Assembly (NCBI GenBank): GCA_027493405.1
Contig: JAOSKV010000001.1
Coordinates: 560,855-624,854, forward strand
DNA: 64,000 bases
Origin: FEB-22 sp003105195
GTDB taxonomy: Bacteria; Pseudomonadota; Alphaproteobacteria; Rhizobiales; Xanthobacteraceae
Direction: 5' to 3'
Shown: positions 7,290 to 16,154 of the stretch, piece by piece
Layout of the letters: each line of letters opens with the position of its first letter
Numbering within the stretch: the stretch's first letter is position 1
Notes under the pieces: generated by a model
Database searches by the model: none
Told to the model about the DNA's origin: nothing
What the model saw: only the letters and a program-made list of their open reading frames with translations
Program-made: the position numbers and the translations under genes

Positions 7290-8001
7290 GGATATCCTCG
7301 CTTCCTCCCGGAATGGCCCCGCCACGACCCGGCGCGGGGAGAAACCGCTCGAACCAGCCCGCGGCGTGCGCGATCACCTGCTCCATGGCGCCGGGCTCGG
7401 GGAACAGGTGACTGGCCCCGGGGACGACCTCGAGGGCCTTGCTGCCACGCAGTCGGTCGAAGGCCCAGCGGTTGAGGTCGAGCACCACCTCGTCGGCCCC
7501 GCCGACGATCAGGAGCGTGGGGGCGTGAACGTCGCCGAGCACCGGACCGGCGAGGTCCGGACGTCCGCCGCGGGACACCACGGCCCCGATGTCGTCGGCC
7601 AGGGCTGCCGCCACGACCAGGGCGGCGGCGGCGCCGGTGCTGGCGCCGAACAAGCCGAGGGCGAGGCGCGGCTCTTCCGTCTTCATCCAGGCAATCGCCC
7701 GCAGCAGCCGCTCCGCGAGCAGCGGAATGTCGAAAACTTTGTGTCTCTCGGCGTCCTCGTCGCCGCGCAACAGGTCGAACAACAGCGTGGCGAAGCCGCG
7801 CGCATTCAGCGCGCGCGCCACCGCGATGTTGCGCGGGCTGTGGCGGCTCGAGCCGCTGCCGTGGACGAACACGATGGCGCTCCGGGCTCCGAGCGGTATC
7901 GCGAGCGTCCCGGCGAGCCGCAGCGGACCCACTTCGACGGCACGGCTGCCCCCCGCCTCGGGCGAGGCCGGCCGGCCGGAATCGGAGGACTGCACGTCCA
8001 T
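7276..8001 (-). CDS. Alpha/beta hydrolase (dienelactone hydrolase-like)
   Basis: Encodes 241 residues with the alpha/beta hydrolase plan: strand AIVFVHGSGSS (oxyanion HGSGSS), nucleophile elbow GLFGASTGAAAAL with Ser as nucleophile, acid strand TLLIVGGADEVV and a late His in GASHLFPEPGAM. The substrate is not known; these proteins are often annotated as dienelactone hydrolase family. The ATG at 8001 is preceded by GGGGAG; a GTG at 8013 is also possible. The FNR/FixK box is 51 bp upstream. The 3' end overlaps the phosphoribosyltransferase start by 14 bases. Confidence 0.85.
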   Translation of the reverse strand: MDVQSSDSGRPASPEAGGSRAVEVGPLRLAGTLAIPLGARSAIVFVHGSGSSRHSPRNIAVARALNARGFATLLFDLLRGDEDAERHKVFDIPLLAERLLRAIAWMKTEEPRLALGLFGASTGAAAALVVAAALADDIGAVVSRGGRPDLAGPVLGDVHAPTLLIVGGADEVVLDLNRWAFDRLRGSKALEVVPGASHLFPEPGAMEQVIAHAAGWFERFLPAPGRGGAIPGGSEDIHAVS

Positions 8002-8052
8002 GACGCTCCCCACAGGGCAACACCATGGTGAACCGGACGCGCGCCCGGAATG

Positions 8053-8066
8053 TTGACGGGGATCAA
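8053..8066. promoter_or_regulatory. FNR/FixK-type box, symmetric divergent
   Basis: TTGACGGGGATCAA lies exactly 51 bp from the hydrolase start at 8001 and 51 bp from the kinase-like start at 8118, an arrangement suited to activating both promoters. Confidence 0.8.
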
Positions 8067-8117
8067 CGGAATCGAAGTATCCGCTGCTACGGTTGGCCCG
8101 TAACCGGAGCGCTCCCC

Positions 8118-9247
8118 GTGGAGGCAGCCTTGCGCCACGTGTCCATGTCGACCGGGTCCGACGCTCCCACGCTCGCCGAAAAGGTGACGTTCCTGCGCGG
8201 GCCCGGTGCCTACGGCGCGCCGGACGCGGTGACCTGCCGCGAAACCCATATGTCCTGGATCTTTCTCGCCGGCGAGCGGGTCTACAAGCTGAAGAAGCCC
8301 GTGCGCTTTCCCTACCTCGACTTCTCGACGCTGGCGCGCCGCGAGGCTGCCTGCCGGGCCGAGCTGGCGCTCAACCGCCGGCTCGCTGCCGACGTCTACG
8401 AGGCCGTGCTGCCGTTGACGCTCGGCGGGCGCGGTCTCGAAATCGCCGGGGAGGGGCGGGTGGTGGACTGGCTCGTGGTCATGCGTCGGCTCGACGAGCG
8501 CGACACGCTCGAGAGCCGCATCGGCGAGAACCGCGTCACGCCGGCCGACCTCGACCGTCTCGTCGCGAGGCTCGTCGCCTTCTACCGGCATACCGATGCC
8601 GTGCCGGTCGCGCCCGACATTCATCGCGCCCGCTGGCACGGCGACCTCACCTACAATCGCCGGGTCCTGCTCGATCCGCGGCTCGGGCTGCCGGCCGGCC
8701 TGGTGCGGGGATCGACCGCGCCCAGCGGCGCTTCCTGGCGAAACGCTCGCGCCTGCTCGCGGCACGCGTGCGCCGTCGCCAGATCGTGGACGGCCACGGC
8801 GACCTGAGGCCCGAGCACATCTTCCTCGGCGAACCGATCCGCATCATCGACTGCCTCGAATTCAATCCGCGCCTGCGCAGCGTCGACCCGTTCGACGAGA
8901 TCGCCTTTCTCTGCATCGAATGCGAGCGCCTCGGAGCCCGTTGGGCCGGAGCCGGGATCCGCGAGCGCGCCATCCGGACCCTGGGCGACGGCCTCTCGGA
9001 GGAGCTCTTCGCCTTCTACCGCTGCTATCGCGCGACCCTGCGGGCGCGGCTTGCGATCGCGCACCTGCTCGAGCCGGAGCCGCGCTCCCCCGAGAAATGG
9101 CCGCCCCTCGCGCGCACCTATCTGGCGCTCGCGGCCGCCGACGCCCGTCGGCTCGAAGCGATGCTCAGACGGCCATCAGGTCCTCGAGGCTTTCCCCTCG
9201 ATGCAGCCGGCCGATCGCCTCGGCCAGCAGCGGGGCGGCCGGCATGA
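8118..9247 (+). CDS. Aminoglycoside phosphotransferase-like kinase (frameshifted)
   Basis: A COG2187-type kinase-like protein of about 376 residues after correction. Frame one gives EKVTFLRGPGAYGAPDAV, the Lys-rich VYKLKKPVRFPYLDFS and RRLDERDTLESRI. After a missing G in the GGGG at 8707-8710, the second frame gives GIDRAQRRFLAKR, then the catalytic and metal block IVDGHGDLRPEHIFL and IIDCLEFNPRLR, which matches APH HGDLxxxN and IID motifs. Substrate unknown. GTG at 8118 was chosen because GGAG lies eight bases before it; ATG 8145 is the alternative. DosR-regulated Rv2004c has the same domain. The 3' end overlaps the convergent PRPP synthetase gene by about 80 bp. Confidence 0.78.
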
Positions 9248-10193
9248 TCTCCAGCTTGTGACGCGCGGCCTTCGGCCCCAGCCGGAACGGCGGCACCGCG
9301 TCGGTGATCACGAAGCGGTCGATCGCCGGGTCGGCCAGCACCGCCTCGGCGCCCGGCATGAACAGCCCGTGCGTGACCAGGGCGACAACGCGCGCTGCGC
9401 CGCCGGCGCGCGCCGCCCGGGCGGTGCGCAGCAGCGTGTGCCCCGTGCTGATGAGGTCGTCGACAATCAGGGCGGTCGCGCCCGCGACGTCGCCGACGAA
9501 GAGATCGCCCGAGACCGTGCCCGCGCTGCGATGCTTCTCGGCCATGCCGGCCGCAACCGGACGGCCGAGGCGCGCCTCGAGGGCCTCGCGAAACAGCTCC
9601 GCGCGCTTGGCGCCCCCGGCGTCCGGCGACACCACGCAGACCGGTCCCGCGAGGGTCCGGGCATGCTCGACGAACAGCGGCGTGCTCGTCAGCGCCACGG
9701 TCGGACAGCGGAAGGCATTCTCGAACGCCGCCGGATTGTGCACCTCCAGCGTGACCACCCGGTCGACGCCGATCGCCTCGAACAGCTGCGCCACATAGCG
9801 GGTGGCCACCGGGTCGTTGGCCTTGGTGCGGCGGTCCTTGCGCGCATAGCAGAGATAGGGCGCGACCGCCGTGACGCGGGCGGCCCCGGCGTCCTTCAGC
9901 GCGCCGATGAAGAACAAGAGGCGGCACAGCTTGTCGTTCGCGCTCTCCGTCGGCCCGCCATGCAGGCTCTGGAGCACATAGACGTCGCAGTCGCGCACCG
10001 TGTCGAGCGGCCGCGCCTTGTGCTCGCCGTCGGGGAACGCGCGCTCCTCGTGCGCGGAAAGTCCGCGATGCAACGCGGTCGCGACTGCATCGCCGAGATC
10101 GGCCGTGGCCTGCAATGCGAACAGGCGCAGCCGACCGCCCGTGACCGGCGGCGTCTCCGGCTGTGGCGGACGTGCCGACGTATCGTCCATCAT
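9165..10193 (-). CDS. prs: Ribose-phosphate pyrophosphokinase (PRPP synthetase)
   Basis: Encodes 342 residues. The motifs APYLCYARKDRRTKANDPVA, VVTLEVHNPAAFENAF (metal and ATP region), VVSPDAGGAKRAE and the PRPP loop VDDLISTGHT identify PRPP synthetase, which makes PRPP from ribose 5-phosphate and ATP. The N-terminus is unusual: a Pro/Thr-rich lead of about 20 residues replaces the usual short start, so this is probably a paralogue beside the housekeeping enzyme. Start choice is uncertain: ATG 10193 has no clear ribosome site, and a GTG at 10235 overlaps the preceding DUF2267 stop. PRPP is the co-substrate of the nicotinate phosphoribosyltransferase encoded nearby, which fits a role in NAD salvage. 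Confidence 0.88.
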   Translation of the reverse strand: MMDDTSARPPQPETPPVTGGRLRLFALQATADLGDAVATALHRGLSAHEERAFPDGEHKARPLDTVRDCDVYVLQSLHGGPTESANDKLCRLLFFIGALKDAGAARVTAVAPYLCYARKDRRTKANDPVATRYVAQLFEAIGVDRVVTLEVHNPAAFENAFRCPTVALTSTPLFVEHARTLAGPVCVVSPDAGGAKRAELFREALEARLGRPVAAGMAEKHRSAGTVSGDLFVGDVAGATALIVDDLISTGHTLLRTARAARAGGAARVVALVTHGLFMPGAEAVLADPAIDRFVITDAVPPFRLGPKAARHKLEIMPAAPLLAEAIGRLHRGESLEDLMAV

Positions 10194-10224
10194 TCGCCCA
10201 TGATGGGCCCGTCGTTCGCGGGCC

Positions 10225-10665
10225 TCAAGCGGCACGCCCCGAGGGGGTCCACAGCGCGCGCAGCTCCGCGGGGAGCGATTGGCGTACGTCGTCGATCTCG
10301 CCGGCCGTGATCTTCTGCGCCAGGAACCGGAACACGCAGGATACGGCCTCCGGCATGATGCCCAGCCGATCGCCGCGGAAGGCCTCGTCCATGCGCGCCA
10401 GGAAATCGCCGAGGCTGCGTTCCTTGACGGGCGTTTGCACGGGCCGCCAGTGCTCGTAGTAGACGCCGCGCAGCAGCGTCGGCAGCTGCGCGCCGAGATC
10501 CGCGGCCTCGTTGACGGGCAGCCAGTCGCGCAGCCCCTGCAGCACCGCCCGCAGCAGGCGATAGGACCGGGCCTTGTTGTCCCAGCCCAGGATCTCGTCC
10601 AGTTCGTTGATCCAGAGATGGGTCTGCTGGACCGTGCGGTCGATGCTCTCGAGGCCGGTGCTCAT
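10225..10665 (-). CDS. DUF2267 family protein
   Basis: Encodes 146 residues with the DUF2267 pattern: a helical N-terminus ending WINELDEILGWDNKARSYRLLRAVLQGLRDWLP, then GAQLPTLLRGVYYEHWRP and a second helical half with FRFLAQKITAGEIDDVRQSLP. Molecular function is unknown; the family occurs beside stress and chaperone genes. It is the first gene of a two-gene unit with prs and starts 55 bp after the FNR/FixK box at 10721-10734. Confidence 0.85.
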   Translation of the reverse strand: MSTGLESIDRTVQQTHLWINELDEILGWDNKARSYRLLRAVLQGLRDWLPVNEAADLGAQLPTLLRGVYYEHWRPVQTPVKERSLGDFLARMDEAFRGDRLGIMPEAVSCVFRFLAQKITAGEIDDVRQSLPAELRALWTPSGRAA

Positions 10666-10720
10666 GACGGTCTCCTGTTCATGGAACGGGCCGATCGTTG
10701 CAGAATCCCCATGCCGGGCG

Positions 10721-10734
10721 TTGAGCTACGTCAA
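10721..10734. promoter_or_regulatory. FNR/FixK-type box
   Basis: TTGAGCTACGTCAA lies 55 bp before the DUF2267 start and just after the end of the chaB-like gene on the same strand, so it probably starts a new transcript for DUF2267-prs. Confidence 0.75.
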
Positions 10735-10740
10735 TGGCGG

Positions 10741-10968
10741 TCACCGCGGACGCCCGGCGTCGGCCCGGGCGATCCAGCGCGTGCCGACCTTGACGAAGGC
10801 GCGCTTCACCGCCGCCCAGGCGATGCGGTGCGCGGCCTCCTCCTGACGCGGATCCCCCGCATGCGCCGCATGGGCGTTGTTGAAGGCCGCGCGATAGATG
10901 TCCTGCGCATGCTCCGGGAGGTGGTTGCGCACCGGGGCCGGCAGGTCGTCATTGGTCCGGTATGGCAC
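10741..10968 (-). CDS. chaB: ChaB family protein
   Basis: Encodes 75 residues beginning at a GTG (10968): PYRTNDDLPAPVRNHLPEHAQDIYRAAFNNA, then AHRIAWAAVKRAF. The DLP-x-x-V-x-x-xLP-x-HAQ-x-IY-x-x-AFN pattern and the AW-x-A-V-K-x-x-Y/F end are diagnostic of ChaB, a small protein named for cation transport regulation whose true role is unclear. An AGGGGG precedes the GTG. It is the last gene of the long minus-strand operon, 23 bp after the LOG-like gene. Confidence 0.85.
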   Translation of the reverse strand: MPYRTNDDLPAPVRNHLPEHAQDIYRAAFNNAHAAHAGDPRQEEAAHRIAWAAVKRAFVKVGTRWIARADAGRPR

Positions 10969-10991
10969 GGCTCGGCCCCCTGTCGAGCCCG

Positions 10992-11639
10992 TCAGGCCCG
11001 ACCGGCCGTCAGCCCCAGCGCCACGGCCGCCACGCGGTCGACGGCCTCTTCCACGGTCTCGACATGAACCACACCCGCGACCTGGGCGGCGCCGCACAGG
11101 CCGATGACCGGCCGTCCGAACTGCAGGCCGAGCGCGACCTCGGACAGGGTCCCGTAGCTGTCCCCCACGGCAACCAGGCAGAAGCCGGCGCGCGCCACGA
11201 TGGCATTGCGCGCTTCGCCGATCCCCGTGGCCAGCGCGACCGTGATGTAGCGGTTGGCCTCAACGGCGTCCGGGCCCGGGAGGAGGCCGATGCTGATGCC
11301 ACCGGCTTCCGCGACCCCGCGCGCCACCGCCTCCATCACGCCGCCGCGTCCTCCGCAGACGACCCGCAGGCCCACCGAGCCCAGCGCCGCTCCGAGGTCG
11401 CGCGCGACCGAGAGCTGCAATTCGCTTGCTTGTCCCGGACCGATGACCGCCACCGGCTCTCGCAGCGGATGCCCGGATCGCTGCTGGAGCCAAGCCACGG
11501 CCGCCCTCGGCGAGACGGGGACGCCCTGGACCGGCGGACCCGGGCTCCATTCGTGCCGCGCCGGCCCGTAGCAGCGGCCGGACGCCTCGTCGCGCAGGAC
11601 TCCCTGCCGCTCATCGAGCGTGAGCATCTTGGCGCTCAT
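10992..11639 (-). CDS. LOG/TIGR00725-like Rossmann nucleotide-binding protein
   Basis: Encodes 215 residues from ATG 11639; a TTG at 11651 with a nearer GGTGGGGG site is possible. The C-terminal 150 residues show the SLOG fold: VAVIGPGQASE, VVCGGRGGVMEAVARGVAEAGG, then GDSYGTLSEVALGLQFGRPVIGL. The family is related to cytokinin-activating LOG phosphoribohydrolases, but this branch (TIGR00725) has no proven reaction. The first 60 residues form an extra N-terminal domain. The start overlaps the end of the ABC permease gene, so the proteins are translationally coupled. A nucleotide-ribose-phosphate substrate would suit the NAD salvage context, but that is a guess. Confidence 0.75.
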   Translation of the reverse strand: MSAKMLTLDERQGVLRDEASGRCYGPARHEWSPGPPVQGVPVSPRAAVAWLQQRSGHPLREPVAVIGPGQASELQLSVARDLGAALGSVGLRVVCGGRGGVMEAVARGVAEAGGISIGLLPGPDAVEANRYITVALATGIGEARNAIVARAGFCLVAVGDSYGTLSEVALGLQFGRPVIGLCGAAQVAGVVHVETVEEAVDRVAAVALGLTAGRA

Positions 11640-12441
11640 GACGTGCTGCAACGATTTCCCCCACCGCCATCACGCTCGAGCACATCCCCATCAGGAGCAG
11701 CGACAGCGCCGCGGCAGCCGCGAAGTCGGAACCGGTCTCCGAGATCATGCTGTAGAGCTGCAAGGGCAGGATATTGACCTGCGTGCCGACCAGCGCAAGG
11801 GCGGTGCCGTAGGCGCCGATCACGACCGCGGCGATCAGGCAGAAGGCCGTGAAGGCCGTCGGCAGCACCTGGGGAATCAGGATGTCGCGGACGGCGCGCC
11901 CGCGGCTGGCGCCGAGGGACTCGGCGGCCGCGAGCTGGCCGGCGTCGAAATTGATCAGTACCGGCATCAGCAGCATGACGACCCGCGGGATCAGATAATA
12001 GGACGAAGCGAAAGCGAGCCCCTGCGGCGAATAGAGCAGGCGCGAGAACTCGGCCGGGTCGACCCCCGCCATGGCGAGGATCTGGGTCACGAAGCCCGCC
12101 CGCCCGTAGGACAGGATGAAGCCATAGGCGACGATCAGCCCCGAGAAGGTGAGGGGCAGGGCGATGAAGAAGACCAGGATCGTGCGCGTGGATTCGCGCA
12201 GCCGCGAGAGGTGCAGCGCGACCGCGAAGCCGACCGCGAGCGAGAACACCGACGCGGTCGCTGCGAGCACGATCGTGCCGCGCAGCCCGCCCCAGAACAG
12301 GTCGCTGCCGAGCACGCGTCCGAAGGCGCTTCCGCCCTCGCGGAACGCGTCGAGGGAGACCGCCGCGAGCGGCAGCAGGAAGAAGAACGCGAACAGGGCC
12401 GCGCCGGGGGCGACCAGGATCAGGAACGTCCCCCGGCGCAT
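11611..12441 (-). CDS. ABC importer permease (iron/polyamine type), second subunit
   Basis: Encodes 276 residues with about six membrane helices: an N-terminal helix TFLILVAPGAALFAFFFLLPLAAVSL, a periplasmic stretch, then the rest. The EAA loop region reads AAESLGASRGRAVRDILIPQVLPTAF, the contact with the ATPase. It pairs with the permease at 14613-15491 as a heterodimer for the binding protein encoded just before it. The spacing to the binding-protein gene is 11 bp. Confidence 0.88.
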   Translation of the reverse strand: MRRGTFLILVAPGAALFAFFFLLPLAAVSLDAFREGGSAFGRVLGSDLFWGGLRGTIVLAATASVFSLAVGFAVALHLSRLRESTRTILVFFIALPLTFSGLIVAYGFILSYGRAGFVTQILAMAGVDPAEFSRLLYSPQGLAFASSYYLIPRVVMLLMPVLINFDAGQLAAAESLGASRGRAVRDILIPQVLPTAFTAFCLIAAVVIGAYGTALALVGTQVNILPLQLYSMISETGSDFAAAAALSLLLMGMCSSVMAVGEIVAARHERQDAHAR

Positions 12442-12452
12442 GGTTCGGGCTC

Positions 12453-13529
12453 TCAGCGCTGGATCGCGGCCTTGGCCCAGCCGGCGTCGATCTCCGCCTT
12501 CTTGGCCGCGGCCTTCTGCACGTCGAGCGGCTTCACCTGCGGCGCGGGCGGCAGCTTGCCGGCCACGTCCGCCGGCAGCTTGATGCCCGGCACCGACGGG
12601 CGCACGAAGCCCTGGGCGAAGATGCCCTGGCCCATCTCGGTCATGATGAAGTTGAGCCAGAGCTTGCCGGCATTCGGGTTCGGGCCGTTCTTGACCAGGC
12701 TGATCCCGTACGGCGCGGCCGCCGAGGCTTCCTTCGGAATCACCACCGCGACCTGGTCGCCCAGGCCGTCGATGTGCTTGGCCTTGAGTCCGTCGTTCTC
12801 GTAGGAGATCCAGACCGGGATCTCGCCCTTGACGAACTGCGCATAGGGCGTCGTACCCACAACGCGCAGCACGTTGCCGGCCTTGTGGAGCTTGCCGAGA
12901 TACTCGATGCCGGGCTGGACGTTCTCCACGCTTCCGCCGTTCGCATAGGCGGCCGCGAAGGTGAGCACCTGCCCGACGCCGGTCGAGCGCGGATCGAGAT
13001 ACACCACCGCGTTCTTGTATTCCGGCTTGAGGAGATCCGCCCAGGACTGCGGCACCTCCTTGACGAGCTTGGTGTTGACGACGAACGCGATGGTCAGCGA
13101 GTGGATGGTGAACCACTTGCCATCGGGGTGCCGGAAGACGTCGGGCAGCTTGTCGAAGTTCACGGGCTTGAACGGAGCTACGACGTCCTTGGCGACCGCG
13201 TCCACGGCGGAGGCCGCGAAATAGTAAGCCGTATCGGCCTGCGGCCGATTGCGCGCCTTCTCCAGGGCCAGCACCGTGGCGGCCGAGCCGAGATCGTTGT
13301 AGGTCATCTCGACCGCGGGATACCGTTTCTTGAAGGCCGCGAACTGCGCCGCCCAGTTGGCCCAGGTCGGGCCGGTGTCGAACGAGACCACCATTCCTTC
13401 CTTGCTTGCGGCCTCGTAGAGCGCCCGCTCGCCGGGATAGAGCTCCGGCGAATCGGTGACGGTTTGGGCATGCGCGAGCATCGGGGCGATCGCGAATGCC
13501 GAGACGGCGATCCAGAATCCCAGTTTCAT
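12453..13529 (-). CDS. ABC importer periplasmic binding protein (family 1)
   Basis: Encodes 358 residues. Residues 1-22 are a clear signal peptide (KLGFWIAVSAFAIAPMLAHA-Q). The mature protein matches extracellular solute-binding proteins of the ferric iron/polyamine/thiamine class: GMVVSFDTGPTWANWAAQF, NRPQADTAYYFAASAVDAVAK, VYLDPRSTGVGQVLTFAAAY and KNGPNPNAGKLWLNFIMTEMGQ. The ligand cannot be told from sequence. It lies within the CBS-led long operon and is therefore probably induced by low oxygen. Confidence 0.85.
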   Translation of the reverse strand: MKLGFWIAVSAFAIAPMLAHAQTVTDSPELYPGERALYEAASKEGMVVSFDTGPTWANWAAQFAAFKKRYPAVEMTYNDLGSAATVLALEKARNRPQADTAYYFAASAVDAVAKDVVAPFKPVNFDKLPDVFRHPDGKWFTIHSLTIAFVVNTKLVKEVPQSWADLLKPEYKNAVVYLDPRSTGVGQVLTFAAAYANGGSVENVQPGIEYLGKLHKAGNVLRVVGTTPYAQFVKGEIPVWISYENDGLKAKHIDGLGDQVAVVIPKEASAAAPYGISLVKNGPNPNAGKLWLNFIMTEMGQGIFAQGFVRPSVPGIKLPADVAGKLPPAPQVKPLDVQKAAAKKAEIDAGWAKAAIQR

Positions 13530-13554
13530 GTCACGTCTCCTTTCCTTCTCTTCT

Positions 13555-14616
13555 CTACCGGACCTTGCTGTTGTCGTCGGGCAGAAGCTGCACGGCCGAC
13601 GCCGGGATGTGGACCGTGGTGATCTCCCCCAGCTCCCGGGTCTCTCCCAGCAGCCTGCCGCCGGCGCATTGGAGGTCGAAACGGCGGAAGCTGCCGAGGA
13701 AGCGATCGCGCACCACGGTGCCGGAAAAGCTGTTCACGCCGTCCGGCGCCGGGCCGACCTGCACGCGTTCGGGGCGCACCAGCACGACGACGCGCGCGCC
13801 GGCCGGCAGCGAATGCGTCCCGCTGCGCAGCCGGCCCAAGGCGGTCTCGATCTCCTGCGGCCCGGCGACGCGACCCGGCCAGAGATTCGCCTGGCCGACA
13901 AAGGCCGCAATCTCGCGATTGGCCGGTCGGGCATAGATCTCGTGCGGCGCGGCGACCTGGACGATCCGGCCGTTCTGCATGACGGCGACGCGGTCCGCCA
14001 TGGAGAGCGCCTCCTCCTGGTCGTGGGTGATGTGCAGGGTCGCGATGCCGTGGTCGCGCTGCAGGCGCCGGATCTCGTCGCGCATCTCCACGCGCAGCGC
14101 CGCGTCGAGGGCCGAGAGGGGCTCGTCGAGCAGCAACGCGCGCGGCTCGAACACCAGGGCGCGCGCCAGCGCCACCCGCTGCTGCTGGCCGCCCGAGAGC
14201 TGCGAGGGGAGCTTCTCGATGTGGGCCGAAAGTCCGACGCGCACGAGGATCTCATCGGCCGCCTTGCGCCGACGCGCACGGTCCCAGCCGCGCAGCTTCA
14301 GCGGATAGGCGACGTTCTCCCAGGCCCGCATGTGAGGAAACAAGGTGTAGTTCTGGAAGACGATGCCCACATTGCGCAGGCGCGGCGGCACGTCCACGGC
14401 GTCCTGCCCGTCGATCATGACCCGGCCGTGTGACGGCTTGACGAACCCCGCAATGATGCGCAGCAGGGTAGACTTGCCGCATCCGCTGGCGCCGATGACG
14501 GCGAGCAGCTCGCCGGGCCTGATGCCGAGGTCGACGTCGTGGACGCCGACATTGGTCCCCGGATACGTGAAGGTCACGCCTTCCAGGGCGATGGCGAGCT
14601 CCGCCGCGCCGCTCAT
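13555..14616 (-). CDS. ABC importer ATP-binding protein
   Basis: Encodes 353 residues. Walker A GASGCGKST, Q-loop FQNYTLFPHM, signature LSGGQQQRVALARAL, Walker B ALLLDEPLSALD and the H-loop THDQEEALSM are all present. A C-terminal TOBE-like regulatory domain (about 280-353) includes VLVRPERVQVGP. It resembles PotA/FbpC/CysA-class ATPases. Its ATG overlaps the upstream permease stop (ATGA), and 25 bp separate it from the binding-protein gene. It energises the permeases at 14613 and 11611. Confidence 0.92.
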   Translation of the reverse strand: MSGAAELAIALEGVTFTYPGTNVGVHDVDLGIRPGELLAVIGASGCGKSTLLRIIAGFVKPSHGRVMIDGQDAVDVPPRLRNVGIVFQNYTLFPHMRAWENVAYPLKLRGWDRARRRKAADEILVRVGLSAHIEKLPSQLSGGQQQRVALARALVFEPRALLLDEPLSALDAALRVEMRDEIRRLQRDHGIATLHITHDQEEALSMADRVAVMQNGRIVQVAAPHEIYARPANREIAAFVGQANLWPGRVAGPQEIETALGRLRSGTHSLPAGARVVVLVRPERVQVGPAPDGVNSFSGTVVRDRFLGSFRRFDLQCAGGRLLGETRELGEITTVHIPASAVQLLPDDNSKVR

Positions 14617-15491
14617 GCCGTGACTCCGGGCACGCGGCCCGCGCCGCGCGCCGTCAGCGCGCCGGTTGCCGAGGCGGCCAGCGCCAGCACCAGGAGCACC
14701 ACCGTCGCCGCGCAGGCGAACCCGGTCGCGCCGTAGAAGGCCTGCAGCAGCACCACGGGATAGGGCCTGGTCAGGAAACCCGCGACCAGGTTCGAGAGCT
14801 GGAATTCGCCGATCGAGAGCGCCGCGACCGTGATCAGGCCGGAGGCGAGGCTGTGCCGCAGCGACGGCAGGACGATGTCGCGGAACCGGGTCCAGAAGCC
14901 GGCGCCCAGCGACTCGGCGGCCATCTCCTGCTCGGCCAGCCGCAGGTGGCGCATGTCCCCGACCAGCGTCTGCAGCAGATAGGGCAGGGTGAGGACCACG
15001 TGGCCGCCGACCAGGATCCAGAGGCTTCCCAGGAACGGCAGCTGGTCCGAGGAGAACACCAGGATGAAGCCGAAGGAGAGCACCAGCGGAGGCACGGCGA
15101 TCGGCAGCAGATAGACGACGCGGGACGCGGTGCGCACGCCGCGCGAAGCTGCGCGATAGACCGCATAGGCGAGCGGCGTGCCGACGATCGTGCCGATCAG
15201 GCAGGTGAGGAGGCTGACCTGCAGGCTCGTCCAGAAGGCACGGCGGAAGCTGCCGTCGGAGGCGACCTGCAGGTACCACTCGGTCGTGAAGCCGGTGGGA
15301 AGCAGCGTGTTGAACCAGCTCGCCCCGAACGAGCCGATGAACAGAAGCACGATCGGCGTGAACAGGTAAGCCAGATAGAGAGCGGTCACGAACCCCAAGA
15401 AACCACCCCCTCGAGAAACGATCGCAGCCGGCGCGGTCCGAGGCCCGCCGGATTCTCCGCCGGCAAGCCCACCCTCCCAGCGGCGCGCCAT
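14613..15491 (-). CDS. ABC importer permease, first subunit
   Basis: Encodes 292 residues from the ATG at 15491 (a longer form from 15509 is possible). It has about six membrane helices, with the first at GGGFLGFVTALYLAYLFTPI and the EAA loop at MAAESLGAGFWTRFRDIVLPSL. It is the first of four transporter genes arranged permease, ATPase, binding protein, permease. It sits 30 bp after the nicotinamidase gene, continuing the same operon. Confidence 0.87.
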   Translation of the reverse strand: MARRWEGGLAGGESGGPRTAPAAIVSRGGGFLGFVTALYLAYLFTPIVLLFIGSFGASWFNTLLPTGFTTEWYLQVASDGSFRRAFWTSLQVSLLTCLIGTIVGTPLAYAVYRAASRGVRTASRVVYLLPIAVPPLVLSFGFILVFSSDQLPFLGSLWILVGGHVVLTLPYLLQTLVGDMRHLRLAEQEMAAESLGAGFWTRFRDIVLPSLRHSLASGLITVAALSIGEFQLSNLVAGFLTRPYPVVLLQAFYGATGFACAATVVLLVLALAASATGALTARGAGRVPGVTA

Positions 15492-15521
15492 GTCGCGCCG
15501 GGGCAGCATATCGCCAACGGC

Positions 15522-16154
15522 CTACGCGATCGACCCCGCATTCAGGCATGGTATCGCCAGCTCGGCGAGGCGACGACGCGTCGCCTGGACCGATCCGTCC
15601 ACGTCGATGCCGCGGCAGGCGTCCTCGACCACGACCACGTCGAACCCCGCCGATCGGGCATCCTCGGCCGAGAAGCGCACGCAGAAGTCGAAGGCGAGCC
15701 CGGCCAGGAACACGCGCGCCAGCCCGCGCTCGCGCAGGTAGCCGGCGAGGCCGGTCAGCGTCGTGCGGTCGTTCTCGCGGAAGGCCGAGTAGGAATCGAT
15801 CTCGCGATGATAGCCCTTGCGGAGCACGAGCTCGGCATGGCGGATCTGCAGGTCGGTTCGGAATTCCGCGCCCGCGCGCCCCTGCACGCAATGGTCGGGC
15901 CAGAGGATCTGCGGACCGTAGGGCAGCTCGATGGTCTCGTACGGCTTGCGGTCCGGGTGGCTGGACGCGAAGGACAGATGACCCGGCGGATGCCAGTCCT
16001 GGGTCAGCACCACGTGCGCGAACCGGCGCGCGAGCGCGTTGATCACCGGCACGACCTCGTCGCCGCGCGGCACCGCCAGGCTTCCGCCGGGGCAGAAGTC
16101 GTTCTGGATGTCGACCACCAGGAGTACGTCCGGCTCCGCCATCGTCTTGCTCAT
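15522..16154 (-). CDS. pncA: Nicotinamidase (isochorismatase family)
   Basis: Encodes 210 residues. The catalytic triad can be read as Asp in VDIQNDFCPGGSLAV, Lys in LRKGYH and Cys in AGLAFDFCVRFSAED; the metal site is DWHPPGHLSF. This enzyme deamidates nicotinamide to nicotinate in the cytoplasm, the first step of NAD recycling. Its product feeds the nicotinate phosphoribosyltransferase encoded directly upstream, whose stop overlaps this ATG by one base. The ATG at 16154 follows naturally from that overlap. Confidence 0.92.
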   Translation of the reverse strand: MSKTMAEPDVLLVVDIQNDFCPGGSLAVPRGDEVVPVINALARRFAHVVLTQDWHPPGHLSFASSHPDRKPYETIELPYGPQILWPDHCVQGRAGAEFRTDLQIRHAELVLRKGYHREIDSYSAFRENDRTTLTGLAGYLRERGLARVFLAGLAFDFCVRFSAEDARSAGFDVVVVEDACRGIDVDGSVQATRRRLAELAIPCLNAGSIA

